Part shown: positions 27,558-35,711 of the stretch, piece by piece
Numbering within the stretch: the first letter of the stretch is position 1
How the letters are laid out: every line of letters begins with the position of its first letter
The notes under the pieces: model-generated
The model's input: only the letters and a program-made list of their open reading frames with translations
What the model was told of the DNA's origin: nothing
The model's database searches: none
Assembly (NCBI GenBank): GCA_937877515.1
Contig: CALFIX010000010.1
Span: 1 to 64,000, forward strand
DNA from: an uncultured Treponema sp.
GTDB taxonomy: Bacteria; Spirochaetota; Spirochaetia; Treponematales; Treponemataceae
Direction of reading: 5' to 3'
DNA: 64,000 nucleotides
Made by a program: the position numbers and the translations under genes

Positions 27558-29308
27558 ATTTAGAAAAACAAATTATATTAAAAAGCTTATTACCAGATAT
27601 AATTTCTTCAATTTTAATATTCACATACACTTTTGTTTCTACACAAATTGATTTATTATCTTTTTTGAATGCATGCAAACTCGTTATTGTTTTAGTTTTA
27701 GTTGGTCAATTTATAATAGCACCGGTTTTAGACCATTTTCTCTACAAAAATATTTCAAACCGTGTTAAAGAATTTTATGAAAAAGATTTTTCAGAAGCAG
27801 ATAATACAGAGCTCCTAGAAAAACTAATGCAATATCCATTTATATGTGCTGTCTATACTTCAACATATTTTATTTTAGGATCCATAATACTTTTTCTAAC
27901 CTACTATTTTGACAAAACCTACAACATTCAACATTCTGTCAGTTACTTAACTTTAGTAGAATGTCTATTTGGAGCGTACTTTGCTGCACTCTATGCATAC
28001 ACTTACTGCAATAAAATATGTTCAGAGCATGCATACAAAATTGTAGAAAAAGGTGTAAATCAAACATATGTATTAAAGAAAAAATTCTTCGGGCTCCGCT
28101 TTAAAGAAAAAATATTTATATATGTTGTTATTCCCCTGATTGTTGGAACAATTATTAATATCTTAGTTTTAATCATAGGCTTTATTCCAGATTCAAATGG
28201 AATTAGACCTGATAAAATTATTCAAATCTCAAGAATATCTTTTACAGCATTATTAAACTTTGCTGTTCAACTTTTCTTAGGAACAATGTTTTTTATGAGC
28301 ATTGCAAAAAGTAACAGTAGAATGAAGAACACTTTATTAAAAATGAACTCTGATGATATAACTCAAACAGAGCTTTTAAAAACAGATTTAAGCGACGAGA
28401 TAGCTTATAATTATTATCTTACAAATAAAATGCTAGTCTTATTTAGAGATATTCTTTTTAAAGCAGAAGCGATTGGTAAAGAAATAAAACAATCCTCGCA
28501 AAACCTTATAAAAGTTTCTAATGACACAGAATCTACGGCGGTAGAACAATCTACAGGAACAAGCGAAATCGTTTCTACCATGGAAAATGCAAGCAAAATG
28601 GCACAAGAAATTGAAGAACACATAAATCTTGTAGCAGACTTAGCTCTAAAAACTGTAAATGATGTTTCTATAGGTTCTGAAAACTTAAAGAACAATATAA
28701 ACACAATGGAACAAATAGAGGACTCAAACAGGCAAACAATTTTAGGTATAAAAGAGTTAAATGAAAAAATTGGAACGATTTGGGACGTTGTTACAATAAT
28801 CAACTCTATAGCTGACCAAACAAAAATCATTGCGTTTAATGCAGAATTAGAAGCTACCGGTGTACAAGAAGTAGGTAAAAACTTTAGAAATGTTGCAAAT
28901 GAAATAAGAAGCCTTGCAAATAGCACTATGGATAGCACAAATGAGATAAAAGAACGTATTTCAGAAATTCAAAGTACAACAGAAAGCTTAATAAAGTCGT
29001 CACAAGAAAGTACAGCTCAAATTACTAATGGAACAGAAATTGCAAACAAACTAAACACACTCTTTACAAACATAAAAAAATCTTCAGAAAACAATGCAAA
29101 CGCAGCTTCAGAAATAAGAACACTTGTAAAACAGCAAAGTGCTGCATTTGAACAAATTGTAAAAACCTTGCAACAAATAAGCATTGGTATTCAAAGCTTT
29201 TCTATTTCAACACGAACAATTATAGAAACATCTAACACACTTGAAAACAGTGCAAACGAACTAGAAAATGTTAGCCTAAAAGAAACATCGGAGGCAAAAA
29301 ATGAGTAA
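27554..29308 (+). CDS. Six-TM methyl-accepting chemotaxis-like protein 3
   Basis: The third paralogue, 584 residues, beginning at ATG 27554 in an ATGA overlap with the previous gene behind AAAGGAG. It keeps VGQFIIAPVLDHFLYKNIS after TM2 and NTELLEKLMQYP before TM3. It has six predicted membrane segments and a loop before TM6 containing GFIPDSNGIRPDK. The cytoplasmic tip is TKIIAFNAELEATG with NFRNVANEIRSLANST. No PAS, Cache or HAMP domain is recognisable. It is probably part of a mixed receptor array with its neighbours. Confidence 0.84.
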   Translation: MNLEKQIILKSLLPDIISSILIFTYTFVSTQIDLLSFLNACKLVIVLVLVGQFIIAPVLDHFLYKNISNRVKEFYEKDFSEADNTELLEKLMQYPFICAVYTSTYFILGSIILFLTYYFDKTYNIQHSVSYLTLVECLFGAYFAALYAYTYCNKICSEHAYKIVEKGVNQTYVLKKKFFGLRFKEKIFIYVVIPLIVGTIINILVLIIGFIPDSNGIRPDKIIQISRISFTALLNFAVQLFLGTMFFMSIAKSNSRMKNTLLKMNSDDITQTELLKTDLSDEIAYNYYLTNKMLVLFRDILFKAEAIGKEIKQSSQNLIKVSNDTESTAVEQSTGTSEIVSTMENASKMAQEIEEHINLVADLALKTVNDVSIGSENLKNNINTMEQIEDSNRQTILGIKELNEKIGTIWDVVTIINSIADQTKIIAFNAELEATGVQEVGKNFRNVANEIRSLANSTMDSTNEIKERISEIQSTTESLIKSSQESTAQITNGTEIANKLNTLFTNIKKSSENNANAASEIRTLVKQQSAAFEQIVKTLQQISIGIQSFSISTRTIIETSNTLENSANELENVSLKETSEAKNE

Positions 29309-31034
29309 GAAAAATGACAAAACTTTTAAGCAAAAATTTATCATGGGAGCAATCCATATAAATTCAATTTCTGCATTACTCATACTTTTTTTCTGTTCTT
29401 TTTTTATTTCCTTAAAACTAAACCAATTAATATGGGCAATAATTATAGCTATACTTATTATTTTATTTGATGAATTTACAATTTTTTATTTTACAAATAA
29501 ATTATATGTAACTAACATTTCTAAAGCGTTAGAAGAATGGAAAAACGGAGCTTATAACACTATTGAAGAAAGAACTGCATTATTAGAAAAAGTTCAAAGG
29601 TTTCCACTAATTGAAGCTCTAGAAACATTCATTACATTTTCTATAAGTGCAATTATTTACTGTTTATGCCATCATTTTATTCCACAAATTGGAATTGATT
29701 GGAAAAATGTATTTATAGCGCTATGTGCAACATTATACGGAAGCTACTATGCAGGTCTATTAGAATTAACCTTTACAGAATTATTATGTAATCCTTATGC
29801 AGAAGAAATAGTAAGCCAAAAAGTTGATTCAAAAGTAATACACACAAAGAAAATATTTGGTCTTAACATGAATGTTAGAGCTGTTCTCTATTTTGGAGGA
29901 CCAATGTTCTTTACAAATCTACTTATGGTTTTAGTTTTAGTACAGGGGTATTTAAACAATTCTAGCGAAAAAGAACAAATAATACGAATGTCAATTATTG
30001 CATTCATAAACTTAACAATTTCGTTTACACTTGCACTTCTTTACTACAGAAATATAAAACGAGCTACAAAAAAATTGGGAGATACCTTAACAAATATAAT
30101 TTCTTCAGAAAACAAAAAAGAAGTTACTTTTGCTCAAACAAATGTTTCTGATCAAATGCAATATAGCGTTTATATTTTAAATGAAACCGTAGAAAAATTT
30201 AATTCTTTAATACAGAAAGCTTCAAAAATAGGCAAGGCTGTATTAAATACAACAGAAAATCTTTCTGTAATTTCTAAAGAATTATCAAGCACTTCATTAG
30301 AACAGAGTGCAGATGTAAAAGAAATTCTTACAACAATGGAAGACACAAATGCGTTTTCAAAAAACATTGCAGGAAAGATTTCTGCAGTATCATTAGGTTC
30401 AGAAAGTACCAAAACAAACGTCAACGATGGATTCGAAATAATAAGGCAAAACACTCAGCAAATGCAGGAAATAAATTCATCAAACAAAATTATCACAGAG
30501 GGCATAAAACGTCTTGGAGAACAAATAAATAATATAGGCGACATAGTTACAATAATAAATGAAATTGCTGACCAGACTAGAATCATTGCTTTTAATGCAG
30601 AATTAGAAGCAGTAAGTGCAGGTTCAAAAGGACACAACTTTCATATTGTTGCTACAGAAATCAGACGCCTTGCAAATAGCACTGTAGAATCAGTTCATGA
30701 AATTCAAAAATACATAGAAAATATTCAGACATCTTCTAAAAAGCTCATTACATCTTCTGAATACGGAACATCATTAGTTGAACAAGAGCTCAAAATTGCA
30801 GAAACCATAGAATCTAACTTTAATTCTATACAGGACTCTTCTGTAGAGACTTCAAACAAAGCTTCTGAAATAGCAAATATTGTTGAACAGCAAACCACAT
30901 CATTTAATCAAATTGTTATAACTTTACGTCAAATAAGCTCTGGAATAGAGGGATTTGCAAGTTCTACAAAAACTATTTCTGACACAGCAGGAGAGATGCA
31001 AGCAGTGGCTTCTAAGCTAGAAAACATTTACTAG
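29301..31034 (+). CDS. Six-TM methyl-accepting chemotaxis-like protein 4
   Basis: The fourth and last paralogue, 577 residues, overlapping the previous gene by 8 nt. It is the most diverged in the membrane part: the TM2-associated motif is only partly kept (FYFTNKLYVTNISKAL), although ERTALLEKV before TM3 is retained. The cytoplasmic domain is well conserved, with TRIIAFNAELEAVSAG and NFHIVATEIRRLANST at the tip. The stop codon lies in a hairpin that also serves the convergent peptidase gene, ending the chemosensory operon. Confidence 0.84.
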   Translation: MSKKNDKTFKQKFIMGAIHINSISALLILFFCSFFISLKLNQLIWAIIIAILIILFDEFTIFYFTNKLYVTNISKALEEWKNGAYNTIEERTALLEKVQRFPLIEALETFITFSISAIIYCLCHHFIPQIGIDWKNVFIALCATLYGSYYAGLLELTFTELLCNPYAEEIVSQKVDSKVIHTKKIFGLNMNVRAVLYFGGPMFFTNLLMVLVLVQGYLNNSSEKEQIIRMSIIAFINLTISFTLALLYYRNIKRATKKLGDTLTNIISSENKKEVTFAQTNVSDQMQYSVYILNETVEKFNSLIQKASKIGKAVLNTTENLSVISKELSSTSLEQSADVKEILTTMEDTNAFSKNIAGKISAVSLGSESTKTNVNDGFEIIRQNTQQMQEINSSNKIITEGIKRLGEQINNIGDIVTIINEIADQTRIIAFNAELEAVSAGSKGHNFHIVATEIRRLANSTVESVHEIQKYIENIQTSSKKLITSSEYGTSLVEQELKIAETIESNFNSIQDSSVETSNKASEIANIVEQQTTSFNQIVITLRQISSGIEGFASSTKTISDTAGEMQAVASKLENIY

Positions 31035-31055
31035 CTTTATGCTAGAGTTTTTATT
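31031..31055. terminator. Terminator hairpin overlapping two convergent stop codons
   Basis: CTAGC-tttat-GCTAG (31031-31045) is followed on the plus strand by AGTTTTTATTT. The stem contains the stop of the last receptor gene and the loop region contains the stop of the minus-strand peptidase gene. The stem is only 5 bp, so strength is uncertain. Confidence 0.5.
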
Positions 31056-31939
31056 TCTGCAAGAGTTGAAAGAATATTATTCATAACCTCAAAACTTCGC
31101 TCCGTTAAAGAAGCTTCGTTGTCGTTTTGGCTATGAAAAAGTCTCCATGTCTTTGGCATACGATCTTTATAGCCATAGTCAGGAATATGGTCAGCTATTC
31201 GGGTTTTCTTTCCACTGTCACGGTTTAAAACGCTAGCCTCAAGTCCCTTATCTTTTAGTAACTCTCTTGCATATAAGGAAGCTTCGTCTGCAGGCAGCAT
31301 AGTAATTGCCATTGCAGGAATTCCGCAGGCTATAAAGGAAGCATTGTCACTATAAGGAACAGGTAAGCACATCCAACGACCAGGACTTGCTCTACGTAAT
31401 AAATCTTCTGTACGCTCTTCTAAATCTCTAAACTGCTTTAAAAAATTTTTTGGAGTTTCTGGAGGAAGATTCATTTTAGATAAAATAGGAATTTCTCCCC
31501 TACCACAAGCGTCAAAAACAAAAATATCATCATTTGTAAGATTAAGTCTCTTAAAAACAGAAGCTAAACCAAAGGCACCCTGCTCGCTAACCCCTGTATT
31601 CCAGCCCAGTTCTTCTCCGTCCGTAAAAAATATTCTAACATTATGAAAGCCTATATAATTCTTTAGTGTTACAGCCCAATTCATCAAAAGCCAATCCGCG
31701 GCACTATTATCATTTGCTCCGGGACTGCCTTCTACTCTATCATAATGAGCAATAACAGTTTTTATCTTAAACTGGGGATTATAAAAAGATTTATCAAACT
31801 GAACCAGAATGTGATTTTTTCCGTCAATCACAACCTTGTTTGATGTAACACCATGTTCATAAAGAAAATTCTGTATAAACTCTGCTCTGTCTGTATTTGG
31901 GGCTATATATTCTGAAAATTCTTTTGGTAAAAAACTCAT
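31037..31939 (-). CDS. M28-family zinc peptidase
   Basis: A predicted cytoplasmic di-zinc aminopeptidase of 300 residues with no signal peptide. Metal-binding positions of the M28 family are visible: H65 and D67 in AHYDRVEG, D77 in GANDNSAA, the catalytic and metal Glu pair in DGEELGW, an Asp in VFDACGRGE, and a C-terminal His in FHSQND. The ATG at 31939 was chosen over a TTG two codons upstream because a good promoter ends 6 nt before it; there is no Shine-Dalgarno. Substrate is unknown. It is divergent from the adenosine deaminase gene and convergent with the receptor operon. Confidence 0.82.
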   Translation of the reverse strand: MSFLPKEFSEYIAPNTDRAEFIQNFLYEHGVTSNKVVIDGKNHILVQFDKSFYNPQFKIKTVIAHYDRVEGSPGANDNSAADWLLMNWAVTLKNYIGFHNVRIFFTDGEELGWNTGVSEQGAFGLASVFKRLNLTNDDIFVFDACGRGEIPILSKMNLPPETPKNFLKQFRDLEERTEDLLRRASPGRWMCLPVPYSDNASFIACGIPAMAITMLPADEASLYARELLKDKGLEASVLNRDSGKKTRIADHIPDYGYKDRMPKTWRLFHSQNDNEASLTERSFEVMNNILSTLAEIKTLA

Positions 31940-31945
31940 AATCAA

Positions 31946-31974
31946 ATTATATAGCCTAAATGTTTAAATCTCAA
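31946..31974 (-). promoter_or_regulatory. Sigma70 promoter abutting the M28 peptidase start
   Basis: On the minus strand, TTGAGA (31969-31974), 17 nt, then a perfect TATAAT (31946-31951) and 6 nt to the ATG. It is one of the clearest leaderless arrangements in the window. Confidence 0.7.
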
Positions 31975-32017
31975 ACAAAACTTATTAAAATAATCTATAT
32001 CTTTTATATAAAATATA

Positions 32018-32026
32018 TGATATAAT
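32018..32026 (+). promoter_or_regulatory. Extended -10 promoter abutting the adenosine deaminase start
   Basis: TGA-TATAAT at 32018-32026 is an extended -10 element. The ATG follows 7 nt later at 32034 and no Shine-Dalgarno is present. The -35 region (TATCTT) is poor, as is common with an extended -10. Confidence 0.6.
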
Positions 32027-32033
32027 CTTAAAT

Positions 32034-33083
32034 ATGAATAAGAAAGATTTTTACAGCCTGTTAAAATATGTTCCAAAAGCAGAACTTCATTTACACGGAG
32101 AAGCTGTAATATCAAAAGAATCATTAAAAGAGCTTTACAAAAAAAACACCGGGTTAACCCTTTCTGATGCAAACATAAGACAAATTTTTTCTTACGCAGA
32201 TTTAGTAGGTTTTCTTGACGCATTTATTATGGTTCAGTCATGCATAAACTCAGAAGAAGATTTTTCTTACTTAATGAAGGATTTCTATACGTACCTGGAA
32301 GACAACAATATAGTTTACTGCGAAACCTTTTTCAGTCCTACTTCTCACATCAGAAAAGGACTTGACTTTCATTCAATTACAAAAGAAATAAACGCCAGCA
32401 TTAAAAAGGCAAAAACATGTGGAAGAGAAGTAAAAGTCATTATTGATGTAAGTCGCTCTTTTGGAGTAGAAAACGCAAAAGCAAATTTAGACTATGTGTT
32501 AAATGAAAAAAAATTAGACATAATAGGAATTGGTCTTGGCGGAGACGAAAAGCGAGGAAAGGCAAAAGACTTTAAGACTGTATTTGACAAAGCAAAGAAA
32601 AACGGACTTCATTGTGTTTCGCATGCAGGAGAAATCTGTCCTTCGAGCTCCATAAAAGATTCTCTAACATATTTACACTCAGAACGCATTGGTCACGGAA
32701 CAAGCCTTATAAAAGATAAAAAGCTTTTAGCTGAATTTGTAAAAAAGCAAATTCCTTTAGAAATATGTCCTACAAGCAACGTATTTATCGGCACTTATGT
32801 TCATGACATAAAAGAGCATCCTATTAGAGAGATGTACGATAAGGGAATAATGGTCACGCTGAATACAGATGACCCGACATTCTTCAAGGTTTCTCTCTTA
32901 GATGAATATTGGAATCTTTATTCAAAACTAAACTTTAATCTTAAAGAAATTCACGAAATAATTTTAAATGGATTTAAGGCATCTTTCTTACCTGAAACAA
33001 AGAAAAAATCATACATAAAAAAAGTAAACAAGGCCTGGGACATGTGGTTTTTAGAGCATCCAGACATAAAAGAAAAACATTAA
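32034..33083 (+). CDS. add: Adenosine deaminase
   Basis: Deaminates adenosine or deoxyadenosine to inosine, or possibly a related purine. The 349-residue protein has zinc ligands His19 and His21 in ELHLHGE, His197 with catalytic Glu200 in HAGE, His221 in RIGHGT, and the D279-D280 pair in NTDDP. It also has LEICPTSN, another family signature. Length is normal. An adenine-deaminase specificity cannot be excluded. It is transcribed alone from an extended -10 promoter with no leader and ends at a bidirectional terminator. Confidence 0.92.
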   Translation: MNKKDFYSLLKYVPKAELHLHGEAVISKESLKELYKKNTGLTLSDANIRQIFSYADLVGFLDAFIMVQSCINSEEDFSYLMKDFYTYLEDNNIVYCETFFSPTSHIRKGLDFHSITKEINASIKKAKTCGREVKVIIDVSRSFGVENAKANLDYVLNEKKLDIIGIGLGGDEKRGKAKDFKTVFDKAKKNGLHCVSHAGEICPSSSIKDSLTYLHSERIGHGTSLIKDKKLLAEFVKKQIPLEICPTSNVFIGTYVHDIKEHPIREMYDKGIMVTLNTDDPTFFKVSLLDEYWNLYSKLNFNLKEIHEIILNGFKASFLPETKKKSYIKKVNKAWDMWFLEHPDIKEKH

Positions 33084-33084
33084 A

Positions 33085-33134
33085 AAAAAAAAGACCACAT
33101 GGTAAAGCAATTACATTTACCCGGTGGTCTTTTA
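33085..33134. terminator. Bidirectional terminator between add and the GH2 gene
   Basis: AAAAGACCAC (ending 33098) pairs with GTGGTCTTTT (33124-33133), and an inner GGTAAA/TTTACC extends the stem. A runs on the left and T runs on the right make it work on both strands for the convergent genes. Confidence 0.85.
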
Positions 33135-33151
33135 ATTTTATAAATCAAAAG

Positions 33152-35584
33152 CTACATTTTCTGAATTTTCACGGCAAAGGGAACTTTTATAGAGTTTCCG
33201 ACCCAGTCAGTAATGATTAAAGAAGCTTTTCCTGCCTTACCGGTAGTTCTTACATAAGTTCCGGCAGTTCCACCCTTTAAGGAAACTGCACAAGGACCAA
33301 TAAGCTCTATAGGACCTTCCGTACTTAAAACTACAGCTTCCTGGCAATAATGCTGGACGTTTCCTTTTTCGTCAACTGCACTTAAGTTTACTTCTGCAAC
33401 ATCATAGCTTTGAGTTTCTACAAGAGTGTCACGCTTTGTTACGGCTAAGACAGAGGTTGTCTTTGCAGGTCCTTTTACAACAGTCTTTACAAGCTTACCA
33501 TCTTTATAAGCTTCAAAGGTATATGTTGTAGTAACGCTTCCTCCAGCACCTAAGTTTCCAAGATAGCGAGTAAATAACTCGTTCATCTGAGCCATATTTG
33601 TGGTTCTAGTTAAAGCAAGCTTTACACCTAAAGCTACAATATTTTTTGGAAGCTTATCCATTCCATACCACAAAACTGCATGCAAAACCTTTTTTATATC
33701 TTCTGCCTTTTTAGCAGAAAATTTATAATCTTCCTGCAAGCGGGGACCAATAAAATCGTCTACTAAAATAGGACCATGTTTTAGATTTTTATAAGGAGAA
33801 TCACTTCCCTTAAATTCTTTTATAAATGTATTATTTACATAGAATTTAACGCTGTCTGCATTTGTAAAAATCCATACAGCTTCCCTGTTTCCAGCAGGGT
33901 ATTCACCTAAATCCATACTGCTGGAAATTTCTAAGACATCTCCAACAACAGAAGAGTCCTGCTGGCTTTTATAAACACTTGCAGCAAGCTTTGGATTACG
34001 GAACATATCCATAACACCATGGTAACAAATATAGTCGCCTGCACCAAATTCTTTATGCGTATTATAGTCAAATGCACACCATCCGCTGGAGCCGCCAATT
34101 TCTTCATTTCCTGCAACAGCGTCTAAAACATTTGCATGACGCAAAGCATGCTTCATTCTATGCCATTCGTCATCAAAGCTTTTTGTAGGATACATGTGAC
34201 CATTGTATTCCGTTACCATGTAGCCACCTGTAGACTTTGTTATTGCACTCTTAGGTCTTACACCTTCATTATTTCCCGTATGGCAAAAGTCATTATATGT
34301 GTATACGTCCTCATAAAAATGACTATTTGCAAAATTACGCACACCGGCAGTCGGACGAGTTTTATCTAAAGCCCTTGCAGTTTCATTTGTTTTCTTGAAC
34401 AGCTCGTCATCATCAGGACTTTCATTTATTCGGACGCCCCACATAAAAATCGACGGGTGATTCCGCCACTGATACACCATGTCATAAGTATTTTGAACGG
34501 CAACATCTTTCCATTCTGCGTCACCAATGTATTGCCAACCTGGAATTTCTGTAAAAACCAAAAGACCTATTTCATCACACCTGTTTATAAACGCGTGGCT
34601 CTGGGGGTAATGAGATGTGCGGACTTCATTTAGTCCAAGCTCATATTTTAAAATATCTGCATCATCTTTTTGCATACTTGCAGGCATTGCATAACCCACA
34701 TAAGGATAACTCTGATGACGGTTTAAGCCCCGAAGCTTTATTTTTTTACCGTTAAGATAAAAACCTGTAGCATCAAATTTTACATCTCTAAAACCAAAGC
34801 GGACAACATTTGTGTCTACAACCTTTCCTTTATCATTTACAAGTTCGGTTGTAACAAAGTAAAGAGCAGGATTTTCTAAACTCCAGGCAACAACTGGTTT
34901 TGCGTCACAGGAAGTAAGTATTTTTTCTCCAGAAACACCTGTAGTAATTTCTGCAGAAGGCTCTGAATCAGAAGGCTTGGAAAAATCTTCAGAAGCACTT
35001 ACAATTTTCTGGGTAATTGTAAATCCCTCAGGAACATCCTGCGTATTGAGAGAAATTTCACTTTCAAAGTGATTGCTGTTTGTTTTTACGTAAACATCTT
35101 TTATGTAAACAGGATTTTTTATCTCTAAATAAACATCCCTGTAAATACCGCCATAAGTCATGTAATCTACAACATGACCAAATGGAGGAACATTTACAGA
35201 TTCCCTGCTGTCAACTTTTATACAAAGAACGTTATTCTCACCTTTTTTAGAAAGAAACTCTGTTAAATCTACTGTATATGCAGTGTACCCGCAGTTATGA
35301 GTTAAAAGACTTTCCCCGTTCAGAAAAACTTCACTTACGTGTGCTGCGGCTTCTACCGTTAAAAGAACTGTCTTATTTGCCCAGGAATTTTCGGTAATAA
35401 ATTCTGTGCGGTAAAGACTTACCTTTTGATAAATTTCCGGATTAAAGTTGTTAAAAGGAGTTTCTGCTACAGTGTGTGGAATTCTAACATCTGTAAGCTT
35501 ACCCTTATATTTTGGGCTAAGCATTTTTTCATCAAATTCTGGTGAAAATTTAAAACTATTATTTAGATAAATCTTGTCTTTCAT
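33152..35584 (-). CDS. GH2-family glycoside hydrolase (beta-galactosidase-like)
   Basis: An 810-residue cytoplasmic protein with GH2 order: sugar-binding jelly-roll (including VEAAAHVSEVFLNGE), Ig-like domain, TIM barrel starting KLRGLNRHQSYP, and C-terminal beta domains. The acid/base Glu is probably 388 (GVRINES) and the nucleophile Glu459 (MVTEYNGH). The acid/base region differs from E. coli LacZ, so the exact sugar, beta-galactoside or another beta-glycoside, is uncertain. ATG 35584 was chosen over an upstream in-frame start at 35620 because a promoter ends 7 nt before it. It is monocistronic and lies between two terminators. Confidence 0.85.
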   Translation of the reverse strand: MKDKIYLNNSFKFSPEFDEKMLSPKYKGKLTDVRIPHTVAETPFNNFNPEIYQKVSLYRTEFITENSWANKTVLLTVEAAAHVSEVFLNGESLLTHNCGYTAYTVDLTEFLSKKGENNVLCIKVDSRESVNVPPFGHVVDYMTYGGIYRDVYLEIKNPVYIKDVYVKTNSNHFESEISLNTQDVPEGFTITQKIVSASEDFSKPSDSEPSAEITTGVSGEKILTSCDAKPVVAWSLENPALYFVTTELVNDKGKVVDTNVVRFGFRDVKFDATGFYLNGKKIKLRGLNRHQSYPYVGYAMPASMQKDDADILKYELGLNEVRTSHYPQSHAFINRCDEIGLLVFTEIPGWQYIGDAEWKDVAVQNTYDMVYQWRNHPSIFMWGVRINESPDDDELFKKTNETARALDKTRPTAGVRNFANSHFYEDVYTYNDFCHTGNNEGVRPKSAITKSTGGYMVTEYNGHMYPTKSFDDEWHRMKHALRHANVLDAVAGNEEIGGSSGWCAFDYNTHKEFGAGDYICYHGVMDMFRNPKLAASVYKSQQDSSVVGDVLEISSSMDLGEYPAGNREAVWIFTNADSVKFYVNNTFIKEFKGSDSPYKNLKHGPILVDDFIGPRLQEDYKFSAKKAEDIKKVLHAVLWYGMDKLPKNIVALGVKLALTRTTNMAQMNELFTRYLGNLGAGGSVTTTYTFEAYKDGKLVKTVVKGPAKTTSVLAVTKRDTLVETQSYDVAEVNLSAVDEKGNVQHYCQEAVVLSTEGPIELIGPCAVSLKGGTAGTYVRTTGKAGKASLIITDWVGNSIKVPFAVKIQKM

Positions 35585-35591
35585 AGGCGAC

Positions 35592-35620
35592 AGTTTACGG
35601 TAAAAGAAATAAAAGCTCAA
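35592..35620 (-). promoter_or_regulatory. Sigma70 promoter abutting the GH2 start
   Basis: On the minus strand, TTGAGC (35615-35620), 17 nt, TAAACT (35592-35597), then 7 nt to the ATG. No Shine-Dalgarno is present. Confidence 0.55.
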
Positions 35621-35643
35621 GTATTTTTATATAAGGCAGATAC

Positions 35644-35681
35644 TAAAAAACCCCTAAAAACGATAATGTCGTCTTTAGGGG
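35644..35681 (-). terminator. Terminator of glyA
   Basis: On the minus strand CCCCTAAAGACGA pairs with TCGTTTTTAGGGG around a short loop (35651-35681) and is followed by TTTTTTAG. It lies about 30 nt after the glyA stop. Confidence 0.85.
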
Positions 35682-35711
35682 CTCATAAAAAATTAATTTA
35701 TAAAGCTGTTA

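Noticed and set aside
28414..28938. 174-residue minus-strand reading frame within receptor 3
   Set aside because: It is antisense to a well-conserved signalling domain, has low-complexity hydrophobic composition and lacks a ribosome-binding site; it mirrors the codon pattern of the receptor.
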